NCBI GenBank assembly: GCA_017397605.1
Contig: JAFQII010000255.1
Span: 1 to 20,745 of the forward strand
Direction: 5' to 3'
Origin: Clostridia bacterium
Lineage (GTDB): Bacteria > Bacillota > Clostridia > Oscillospirales > CAG-382
DNA: 20,745 nt
Positions 6,071 through 12,971 of the stretch are shown piece after piece; the first letter of the stretch is position 1; each line of letters starts with the position of its first letter. Under the pieces are notes generated by a model, which did not search any database, was not told the origin of the DNA, and was given only the letters and a program-made list of their open reading frames with translations. A program made the position numbers and the translations under genes.

Positions 6071-7298
6071 ACCTCACCTGTCCGTTTCCTTCGACGATGT
6101 ACTTGACCGTCGTCAGCGCCGAAAGTCCCATCGGGCCTCTGGCGTGCATCTTTTGGGTGGAGATGCCGATCTCCGCACCGAAGCCGAACTCGCCGCCGTC
6201 GGTAAAACGGGTGGACGCGTTGACATACACTGCCGCCGCGTCGACGCGGGAGGTAAAGTATTCTGCGTTTGCAATGCTTTGCGTCAGGATCGACTCGGAG
6301 TGTCCCGTGTTGTGCTCGTTGATAAAATCGACCGCTTCTTCCACACCGCCGACGACTTTGACGTGCAGAATGAGGTCGTTGTATTCGGTATAAAAATCCT
6401 CGTCCGTCGCGGGCTTGCAACCCAAAATTCCGACCGTTTCTTCACAGCCGCGCAGCTCCACATCGTGCAGACGCGCCTGCAAAAGCGGCAAAAATTCCGA
6501 TGCGACCGCGCGGTGAACCAAAAGCCCTTCTGCGGCGTTGCAGACCGACGGACGCTGACGCTTGGCGTTGTCTACGACGGAAAGCGCCATGTCCACATCC
6601 GCGCTCTCGTCCACATAGACGTGGCAGTTGCCCGCACCCGTTTCGATCACGGGGACGGTTGCGTTCTCTACGACCGAGCGGATCAGGTTTTTGCCTCCGC
6701 GCGGAATCAGCAGGTCAACGATGCCGCGCAGCTTCATCAGCTGTGTCGCCGTCTCGCGGGACGGATCCTCGGGCATCGAAACGGCATCCGCGGGCAATCC
6801 GACCGAGACAAGCGCCTCGCGCAAGACCGCGACCATCGCGCGGTTGGTTGCAAATGCTTCCTTGCCGCCGCGCAGGATCACGCAGTTGCCCGATTTGACG
6901 CAAAGCGCCGCCGCATCTGCCGTGACATTGGGGCGCGCCTCGTAGATCATGGCGACCAGTCCGATCGGTACGGCGGTTTTGCGGATGCGCAAGCCGTTGG
7001 GGCGCACCCATGTCTCACCGTTCCCCAAAGGATCGGGGAGGGAAGCGACCTCCGCGAGTGCGTCGGCAATGCCCTGCAAACGCTCGCGCGTCAGGCGCAA
7101 TCTGTCGATCATCTGTGCGGGAACGCCGTTGTCGGCGGCGTTTGCCAGATCGGTTTCGTTTGCCTGCAGAATTTTGTCCGCATGCGCCATCAGCATGCCC
7201 GCCATGGCGAGCAACGCGTCGTTGCGCTGTTTGCCCGATGCGTTTTGCATAGCGGGAATGGCAGTCCGCGCCTGCATGCATATTTGTTGAATGGTCAT
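6069..7298 (-). CDS. proA: Glutamate-5-semialdehyde dehydrogenase (gamma-glutamyl phosphate reductase)
   Basis: 409 aa, normal length. It catalyses the NADPH-dependent reduction of gamma-glutamyl phosphate to glutamate semialdehyde, the second step of proline synthesis, in the cytosol. Family marks: VGLVAMIYEARPNVT-like segment at about 111-126, LLIPRGGKNLI near 196-206, ETGAGNCHVYVD near 219-230, the catalytic cysteine C253 in RPSVCNAAEGLLVH, and GFGAEIGISTQKMHARGPMGL near the C-terminus. The start ATG overlaps the proB stop (ATGA), which indicates translational coupling, and a GGGGG tract in the proB end serves as ribosome-binding site. The stop codon lies at the edge of the 173-bp repeat. 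Confidence 0.96.
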   Translation of the reverse strand: MTIQQICMQARTAIPAMQNASGKQRNDALLAMAGMLMAHADKILQANETDLANAADNGVPAQMIDRLRLTRERLQGIADALAEVASLPDPLGNGETWVRPNGLRIRKTAVPIGLVAMIYEARPNVTADAAALCVKSGNCVILRGGKEAFATNRAMVAVLREALVSVGLPADAVSMPEDPSRETATQLMKLRGIVDLLIPRGGKNLIRSVVENATVPVIETGAGNCHVYVDESADVDMALSVVDNAKRQRPSVCNAAEGLLVHRAVASEFLPLLQARLHDVELRGCEETVGILGCKPATDEDFYTEYNDLILHVKVVGGVEEAVDFINEHNTGHSESILTQSIANAEYFTSRVDAAAVYVNASTRFTDGGEFGFGAEIGISTQKMHARGPMGLSALTTVKYIVEGNGQVR

Positions 7299-8095
7299 AA
7301 CTGTTCCCCCTTGGACATAAAGTACGTTCCGATAAAGGTGCCGTCCATGATCGCGTAGAGCATGGCGGGATCGTCGCCGTTGCAGATGATCATCGGAATG
7401 CCCGCTTCGGTGACGGTCTGCGCGGACTGCAGCTTGGCGACCATGCCGCCCGTTCCGCGCGCCGAGCCTGCACCGCCTGCGCAGGCGAGCAGCTCGGGTG
7501 TGATTTCTTTGACGCAGTCGATCAGCGTTGCGTCGGGGTTTTGTCTCGGGTCTGCGGTGTACAAGCCGTTGATGTCCGACATGTTGATCAGAAGATCCGC
7601 GCCCGACAGCAAGGCGACCACCGCCGCGAGCGTGTCGTTACTGCCGAATTTGATCTGCTCGCCCGAAACGGTGTCGTTTTCGTTGACGATCGGCAAAACG
7701 CCTGCTTCCAGCAGTGTTTCCATCGTGTTTTTGGCGTGCTCGTAGCGCACGCTGTTGTCTACGACGTCCTTGGTCAGCAACAGCTGTGCGATCGTGTGTC
7801 CGTATTGCGCAAACTCGCGGGAATACATGCCCAGAAGGTCGCACTGGCCCACTGCCGCCGCGGCTTGCTTTTGACGCAGGGTCAGCGTCTCTCTGTCAAA
7901 CTGCAGCTTGGACAGACCGCATCCGACCGCGCCCGAGGACACCAGAATGACCTGCACGCCCGTGTTTTTGATGTCCGAAAGACAGCGCGCAAGCTTTTCG
8001 ATCTTGCGCAGGTTCATCGTGCCGTTTTCGTGCGTCAACGTGGAGGTGCCCACCTTGACGACGATGCGGCGTATATGCTCCGTTTTGATTTTCAT
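7295..8095 (-). CDS. proB: Glutamate 5-kinase, short form without PUA domain
   Basis: 266 aa. It phosphorylates glutamate to gamma-glutamyl phosphate, the first and usually feedback-regulated step of proline synthesis. It has the amino-acid-kinase fold throughout: VGTSTLT (15-21), LVSSGAVGCG (51-60), VNENDTV (137-143), FGSNDTLAA (150-158), SDINGLYTADPR (173-184) and GTGGMVAK (214-221). The RNA-binding-like PUA domain found at the C-terminus of the ~367-aa E. coli enzyme is absent; short forms are known. First gene of a proB-proA operon, with its own promoter at 8134-8162. No proC is seen nearby. Confidence 0.95.
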   Translation of the reverse strand: MKIKTEHIRRIVVKVGTSTLTHENGTMNLRKIEKLARCLSDIKNTGVQVILVSSGAVGCGLSKLQFDRETLTLRQKQAAAAVGQCDLLGMYSREFAQYGHTIAQLLLTKDVVDNSVRYEHAKNTMETLLEAGVLPIVNENDTVSGEQIKFGSNDTLAAVVALLSGADLLINMSDINGLYTADPRQNPDATLIDCVKEITPELLACAGGAGSARGTGGMVAKLQSAQTVTEAGIPMIICNGDDPAMLYAIMDGTFIGTYFMSKGEQL

Positions 8096-8112
8096 AAATT
8101 CACGTTTCTCTC

Positions 8113-8141
8113 TTGCTTTTTGTTGTTCAGTTTATTATAAT
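8113..8141 (+). promoter_or_regulatory. Promoter of maf
   Basis: TTGCTT (8113-8118), 17-bp spacer, TATAAT (8136-8141) on the plus strand. It overlaps the proB promoter; the two -10 boxes share the palindromic core ATTATAAT. Confidence 0.6.
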
Positions 8142-8162
8142 AGAACCAGAAGATTTTTGCAA
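8134..8162 (-). promoter_or_regulatory. Promoter of proBA
   Basis: On the minus strand: TTGCAA (8157-8162), 17-bp spacer, TATAAT (8134-8139). About 35-40 nt of leader would precede the proB ATG. It is a close match to sigma-A and overlaps the maf promoter. Confidence 0.7.
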
Positions 8163-8201
8163 TAGCAAATCGCAATTTTTGTTGCCAAAAAAGGAGTTTT
8201 T

Positions 8202-8780
8202 ATGATGACGCAACCGCTTTTGCTCGCGTCCGCCTCGCCGCGGCGCAGGGAAATACTCGAAACGGCGGGCATTCCGTTTGAGGTCTGCCCCTCGTGTGCG
8301 CAAGAAATATGCGCGGACGGCGTTTCTGTCGGAACGCTTGTCACCGAAAATGCAAAGTGTAAGGCGCTGGAGGTTGCGTCACGGAATCCCCGCCGTCTTG
8401 TGCTGGGGGCGGATACGCTGGTCACCGCCGACGGCAAAGCGCTGGGCAAGCCCCGCGACCGCGCGCACGCAAAGGAGATGCTTCGCTTTTTGTCGGGCAG
8501 AACGCACGAGGTGATGACGGGCATTTGCATCACGGACGGAACGCGCACCGAAACCGCCCTCTCCGTCTCGCGCGTCACGTTTCGCACACTGAGCGACGAG
8601 CTGATCGAGCGCTATGCTGCCACGGGCGAGTGCGACGACAAAGCGGGCGCGTACGGCATTCAGGGAAAAGGGTGCATTCTGGTCGAACGGATCGAGGGCG
8701 ATTATTTTTCGGTCGTCGGGCTTCCCGTTTGTTTGGTCTGCCAAATGCTGGAGCGGTTTTTTGGCAGTTTTTCCAATTGA
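8202..8780 (+). CDS. maf: Maf family nucleotide pyrophosphatase
   Basis: 192 aa, usual length. Maf proteins hydrolyse non-canonical or modified nucleoside triphosphates, mainly dTTP/UTP in the YhdE-like branch, as house-cleaning enzymes; several are linked to septum formation. Visible signatures: LLLASASPRRREIL (6-19) with the phosphate-binding Ser/Arg cluster, LGADTLV with D71 as likely catalytic base, GKP at 82-84, SGRTHEVMTG near 98-107, and DKAGAYGIQGKG near 146-157. AAGGAG lies 5 nt before the first of two adjacent ATGs (8202, 8205), so the true start may be either. It is divergent from proBA and shares its promoter region. The -35 box of the next gene overlaps the maf stop codon. Confidence 0.93.
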   Translation: MMTQPLLLASASPRRREILETAGIPFEVCPSCAQEICADGVSVGTLVTENAKCKALEVASRNPRRLVLGADTLVTADGKALGKPRDRAHAKEMLRFLSGRTHEVMTGICITDGTRTETALSVSRVTFRTLSDELIERYAATGECDDKAGAYGIQGKGCILVERIEGDYFSVVGLPVCLVCQMLERFFGSFSN

Positions 8781-8805
8781 CAAGAAAAGTTTGTTACAAT
8801 ATAAT
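8777..8805 (+). promoter_or_regulatory. Perfect-consensus sigma-A promoter for secreted protein A
   Basis: TTGACA (8777-8782), 17-bp spacer, TATAAT (8800-8805). The -35 box overlaps the maf TGA (8778-8780). Transcription would start near 8812, leaving a leader of about 27 nt before the ATG at 8839. Confidence 0.85.
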
Positions 8806-8838
8806 ATAAGCAGTTTTGTTTTGGAAAGGAATCGGAAT

Positions 8839-11800
8839 ATGAACAGCAAGCGATTTTTCTCTTTGGTGCTGACCGTGCTTTTGCTGCTCGGCGCGCTCCC
8901 GCTTGGGGTAGGCGCAACGGTCGAGGACGACTTCGGCTACGAGATCGAAAACGGCGGTGCGGTCATCACCGCGTATTACGGCTCACATGAGGACCCGTAC
9001 CATCTTACCATCCCGGGGACGCTGGGCGGATATCCCGTTACGGCGATCGACGGATGGGTGTTCCAGTACGTATCGAATCTGGAGCGGATCACGGTTCCCG
9101 GCTCTGTCAGGGAGATCCGTTCGTGTGCCTTTTACGGTTGCCCCGACCTCAAAAAGGTTGTTGCGGAAAGCGGCCTGCAAACGGTCGGCGACGAAGCATT
9201 TGCCTACTGCGGCAAGCTCCAAAGCGTCACCCTGCCCGATACCGTCACCGAGCTTGGCAGCGGTATCTTTTTGAACTGTGAAAACGTCACCTCGTTTTCC
9301 ATCCCCGCAGGCGTCACCGATCTGACGACTGTGTTTGCAAACGCGATCGGACTCCAAACGGTCGCGATCCCCGCGACCGTGCAGATTGTCGGTTATAACG
9401 CATTCTGGTATTGCTCGGAATTGATAAGCGTTACCTTTGATGCAAACAGCACGGTAGAGATCGTTGGCAACGGTGCCTTTGAAGGCTGCTGCCAATTGAC
9501 CTCCATTGCGCTCCCTTCGTCTGTGAAGACGGTCGGCGAATACGCCTTCTCCGGCTGTACCGAGCTCGTCTCCTTTTCTGCGGAGGAAGGACTGGAGCAG
9601 ATCGAGTATTGTGCATTTGCAAGCTGTACGGAGCTGACGAGCGTCAATCTGCCCGACTCGGTGGAGCTTCTGGGGCACAGTCTGTTTGCGGACTGTGAAC
9701 TGCTCAAAACCGTCCGCATCCCCGCAGGCGTGACCGATCTGACAAGCGTGTTTGCGGAGTGCTACGGTCTGACCGAAATCACCATCCCCGCCAATGTGCT
9801 GACCATCAACGGCGCTTTTTACAACTGCGAAAGCCTGCAAAGCGTCACCTTTGAGACGGGACGCAAGTTTAAGAGCATCGGCAGCAATGCGTTTGAGGGT
9901 TGTATCTCGCTGACGGGCATCGAGTTCCCCGCGACGGTCGAAACGATCGAATCCTACGCATTTTTCCGCAGCGGTCTGACGAGCATCTCCCTGCCGTCCC
10001 ACATCAAGACGGTCGAAAACGATGCGTTTTCGTACTGCGAGGAGCTGCAGAGCTTTTCTGCCGAGCAGGGTCTGACGTCGATCGGCTCGTACGCGTTTGA
10101 GCATTGCACCGCGCTGCACGAGGTATTGCTTCCCGACAGCGTAACATATATCGACTACTACGCCTTTGCTGAGTGCGAGAGCCTGTCTTCGGTTGAGATT
10201 CCCGCAGGGATTACGGATTTGGGCGGTATTTTTGCGCTGTGCAACGGTTTGCAGACCATCCACATTCCCGAAACCGTCACCGTCATCGGCTCGTCCGCAT
10301 TCTACGGATGCACCAATCTCAGAAACGTTACCTTTGCAAAGAATGTAAACGTCACCACCATCGGCGACAATGCGTTCCACGACTGCGACTCGCTGACGTA
10401 TTTTGAGATCCCCGAAACGGTTGAAACGGTGCAATGGGAAGTGTTTGCGGATTGTGATGCGCTGATTACGGTGGTGATCCCCGAAAGCGTACAATCGATC
10501 TATAACAATCCATTTTACGGATGTGTCAGTCTCTCCAATCTCTATTTTGAAGTGAGCGCACCGCCCGAAAGCTGGGGCGACCTTTATTGGCTGGAGGAAA
10601 CCGACGCGGACGTGTACTGGGATTATTTCATTCCCTGCAAGCACCGTTTTGTCAAGCTGGCGGGCTGTCCCGCGACCTGCACGACCGTCGGTTACAACGC
10701 CGTCGTCTGCAAAAAATGCGGTATTGATCTGGAATACGAGGTTATTCCCGCGCTGACGCACAGCTACCGGACCGCAGTGGAGGTCGAGCCCGGCTGTACG
10801 ACCGAAGGCAGGACGCGTTATATCTGCGACCTTTGCGGCGACAGCTATGTCGTCACGACTCCCGCGGCAGGCCATACCGAGACCGAGACTTATGTTGCAC
10901 CCACCTGCACGCAGTCGGGCTCCTACCGTCTGACCTGTGCGGTCTGCAAGCAGATTCTGAGCGCGGCCGACTATGCGCCGCTTGCGCATTCCTACAACAG
11001 CGAAATGACCGTGCCCGCAACCTGCACTGCAAACGGCACGCTGACGTACACCTGCACCACCTGCGGTGATACGTATTTTGAAGTGATCGACGCGCTCGGA
11101 CATAACTACGTTTGCACCGAGACGCTGCCCGTCACCTGCACGCAGGACGGCATCGACACTTATCTCTGCACCAATTGCGGAGAGGGCTACACCCGCACCG
11201 TTACGGCAAAAGGGCACAGCTACCTCAAAACCGAGACGCAGGGTGCGGCTTGCACGCAAAACGGCTCGGTTGTTGCCGTCTGTGAAATCTGTGGCGACAG
11301 CTACACCGATCTCATCCCCGCATACGGGCACACGACCGAAACCGTTACGACAAAAGCCACCTGCGTTTCGGACGGCTCTGTTTCGATCGTCTGCACTGTT
11401 TGCGGCGAAACGGTTTCCCACACGGTGATCCCCGCGGCGGGACATGCGTTTGTGACCGAACGTACCGAGGCGGACTGCGATTCGGACGGAACTGCGACGC
11501 ACACCTGCACGGTTTGCGGATATACCGAGACCGAGGTCACGGCGCCGGCGTGCCATGCTTACGAAACGGCCGAGGTCATGCCGACCTGCGTTTCGGACGG
11601 CTTCCGTCGGATCGCCTGCACGCGTTGCGGTGTCATTCTGCTGGATGAGAAATTTGCGGCATACGGGCACAATTACGTCAAAAACGAGACAGTCACGCTT
11701 CCGACCTGTACGGAAAGCGGATACGTCACGGTCGAATGCGAGCGTTGCGGCGATCTGTTTGCCGAAACGCGTCCCGCGGTCGGACACAGCATTTGCGAAA

Positions 11801-12795
11801 CGCGCGTCCACGCCACCTGCACGGCGGAAGGCTTTGTGCAGACCGAATGTACCGTTTGCGGCGAGATCATGTCGTACACGGCGATTCCGCCGATGGGGCA
11901 TACCATGAGCGAGTGGACGGTCAGCAAGGAACCGACCTGCACCGAGCACGGCATCCGCACAAGACACTGTATCTACTGTCCCGATGCGGGTGAAAGCGAG
12001 CTGATTACGGCGGCAGGCCACCGCGAGACGCTCGAATCCTCGGTTGACACTTCCTGCACCGCGGCGGGTTCTGTCACGTTTGCATGTACCGTCTGCGGCA
12101 GCAAGCGCACCGAGGCGGTTCCCATGGCAGTACATCAATATAATAAAGAAGGCATTTGCATCAACTGCGGCACGGAGCACGGCATTTGCATCACCGTCGG
12201 CAGCATCAGCGCATCGGCGGGCGAGACCGTGACGGTTGAATTGCTTGTGGAGCACAACAGCGGATTTGCGTACCTCAATCTGGACCTTTTGTACGATCAG
12301 ACCGCACTGGAGCTGCTTTCGGTCGAAAACGGCACGCTGTTTGACAACTTTGTGCAGGGCGACCATTGCATCTGGGCGTCGGCAGAGAACGTGACTGCGG
12401 CGGGTGTGCTTGCGACGCTGACCTTTGCGGTAAAAGAAACCGCGGCAAACGGCAGCTACGGCGTTGCGGTGTACGAAAACGAGTGCGTCTCCGACGCGGA
12501 GCAAAGACTTGCGGTCTATGTGACGGACGGCTTTGTTTCGGTCGAGAGCTGTATGTACGGCGACGTCAACGGCGACGGCATCATCGGCGGTATGGACGCG
12601 ACCAGACTGCTTCGCTATCTCGCATATTTTGATCCGTTTGCCGGCAGCTCCGAAATCGAAATCGGCGCGGGCGCGGATTGCAACGGCGACGGCAAGATCA
12701 GCGGTGCGGACGTCACGAGACTGTTGCAGTATCTTGCTTATCAAAATCCCCTCACGGGCGAGTCGACCGTTGTGTTGGGCCCTGCGGCAGGTTAA
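8839..12795 (+). CDS. Secreted protein A: BspA-type LRR, His/Cys repeats, cohesin-like domain, dockerin
   Basis: 1318 aa. Residues 1-26 are a signal peptide (charged start, hydrophobic core, VGA/T cut). Residues ~40-590 are BspA-type leucine-rich repeats (LRR_5; pattern AFxxCxxLxxVxLPxSVxxI), known in other bacteria from adhesion proteins. Residues ~600-1116 hold 13 full and one partial ~38-aa repeats with one His and three Cys each (H, then CTxxG, then CxxCG). Residues ~1117-1236 look like a cohesin: AGETVTVELLVEHNSGFAYLNLD-type strands. Residues 1239-1318 are a type I dockerin with two Ca-binding loops (DVNGDGIIGGMD and DCNGDGKISGAD). The ATG at 8839 is chosen for the signal peptide and the AAAGGA site 8 nt upstream; the frame is open further upstream but overlaps maf there. 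No catalytic domain, SLH or sortase motif is seen. It is probably a cell-surface adhesin or adaptor. Confidence 0.88.
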   Translation: MNSKRFFSLVLTVLLLLGALPLGVGATVEDDFGYEIENGGAVITAYYGSHEDPYHLTIPGTLGGYPVTAIDGWVFQYVSNLERITVPGSVREIRSCAFYGCPDLKKVVAESGLQTVGDEAFAYCGKLQSVTLPDTVTELGSGIFLNCENVTSFSIPAGVTDLTTVFANAIGLQTVAIPATVQIVGYNAFWYCSELISVTFDANSTVEIVGNGAFEGCCQLTSIALPSSVKTVGEYAFSGCTELVSFSAEEGLEQIEYCAFASCTELTSVNLPDSVELLGHSLFADCELLKTVRIPAGVTDLTSVFAECYGLTEITIPANVLTINGAFYNCESLQSVTFETGRKFKSIGSNAFEGCISLTGIEFPATVETIESYAFFRSGLTSISLPSHIKTVENDAFSYCEELQSFSAEQGLTSIGSYAFEHCTALHEVLLPDSVTYIDYYAFAECESLSSVEIPAGITDLGGIFALCNGLQTIHIPETVTVIGSSAFYGCTNLRNVTFAKNVNVTTIGDNAFHDCDSLTYFEIPETVETVQWEVFADCDALITVVIPESVQSIYNNPFYGCVSLSNLYFEVSAPPESWGDLYWLEETDADVYWDYFIPCKHRFVKLAGCPATCTTVGYNAVVCKKCGIDLEYEVIPALTHSYRTAVEVEPGCTTEGRTRYICDLCGDSYVVTTPAAGHTETETYVAPTCTQSGSYRLTCAVCKQILSAADYAPLAHSYNSEMTVPATCTANGTLTYTCTTCGDTYFEVIDALGHNYVCTETLPVTCTQDGIDTYLCTNCGEGYTRTVTAKGHSYLKTETQGAACTQNGSVVAVCEICGDSYTDLIPAYGHTTETVTTKATCVSDGSVSIVCTVCGETVSHTVIPAAGHAFVTERTEADCDSDGTATHTCTVCGYTETEVTAPACHAYETAEVMPTCVSDGFRRIACTRCGVILLDEKFAAYGHNYVKNETVTLPTCTESGYVTVECERCGDLFAETRPAVGHSICETRVHATCTAEGFVQTECTVCGEIMSYTAIPPMGHTMSEWTVSKEPTCTEHGIRTRHCIYCPDAGESELITAAGHRETLESSVDTSCTAAGSVTFACTVCGSKRTEAVPMAVHQYNKEGICINCGTEHGICITVGSISASAGETVTVELLVEHNSGFAYLNLDLLYDQTALELLSVENGTLFDNFVQGDHCIWASAENVTAAGVLATLTFAVKETAANGSYGVAVYENECVSDAEQRLAVYVTDGFVSVESCMYGDVNGDGIIGGMDATRLLRYLAYFDPFAGSSEIEIGAGADCNGDGKISGADVTRLLQYLAYQNPLTGESTVVLGPAAG

Positions 12796-12810
12796 TTTTG
12801 TACTTTTTAC

Positions 12811-12841
12811 AAGGCGATCGGATTCGATCGCCTTTCTTTTT
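12811..12841 (+). terminator. Strong intrinsic terminator after secreted protein A
   Basis: A 10-bp perfect stem (AAGGCGATCG 12811-12820, loop GATT, CGATCGCCTT 12825-12834) is followed by TCTTTTTTT. It lies 15 bp past the stop codon. Confidence 0.93.
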
Positions 12842-12874
12842 TTACATTTGAAACAAAAAAAGTGATCAATATGC

Positions 12875-12903
12875 TTGACAAATCCAACTCAAACGGCTAT
12901 AAT
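12875..12903 (+). promoter_or_regulatory. Perfect-consensus sigma-A promoter for secreted proteins B and C
   Basis: TTGACA (12875-12880), 17-bp spacer, TATAAT (12898-12903). Transcription would start near 12910, leaving about 60 nt of A-rich leader before the ATG at 12972. Confidence 0.85.
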
Positions 12904-12923
12904 GAGTTATAAGTATCCCTTGC

Positions 12924-12955
12924 TGTAAAAAATAAAATAAAATAAAATTTTTACA
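12924..12955 (+). promoter_or_regulatory. AT-rich 5' leader hairpin with pentamer repeats
   Basis: TGTAAAAA (12924-12931) and TTTTTACA (12948-12955) can pair as an 8-bp stem; the 16-nt loop is made of tandem ATAAA units. It ends two bases before the GGAGG ribosome-binding site (12957-12961). A role in mRNA stability or in keeping the start site open is inference. Confidence 0.5.
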
Positions 12956-12971
12956 CGGAGGAAAAACAGCG

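Noticed and set aside
5809..6393. 194-codon plus-strand open frame across the hairpin repeats and the proA 3' end
   Set aside because: It lies on low-complexity hairpin repeats and antisense to proA, with no ribosome-binding site and a translation that merely repeats the duplicated DNA.
8614..8838. Upstream extension of secreted protein A into maf
   Set aside because: It would overlap maf and remove the N-terminal signal peptide; the ATG at 8839 has a ribosome-binding site and a consensus promoter in front.
10636..12186. DNA-binding zinc fingers or rubredoxin-like proteins
   Set aside because: The protein has a signal peptide and a dockerin and is exported; the repeats lack the second His or fourth Cys of those families.
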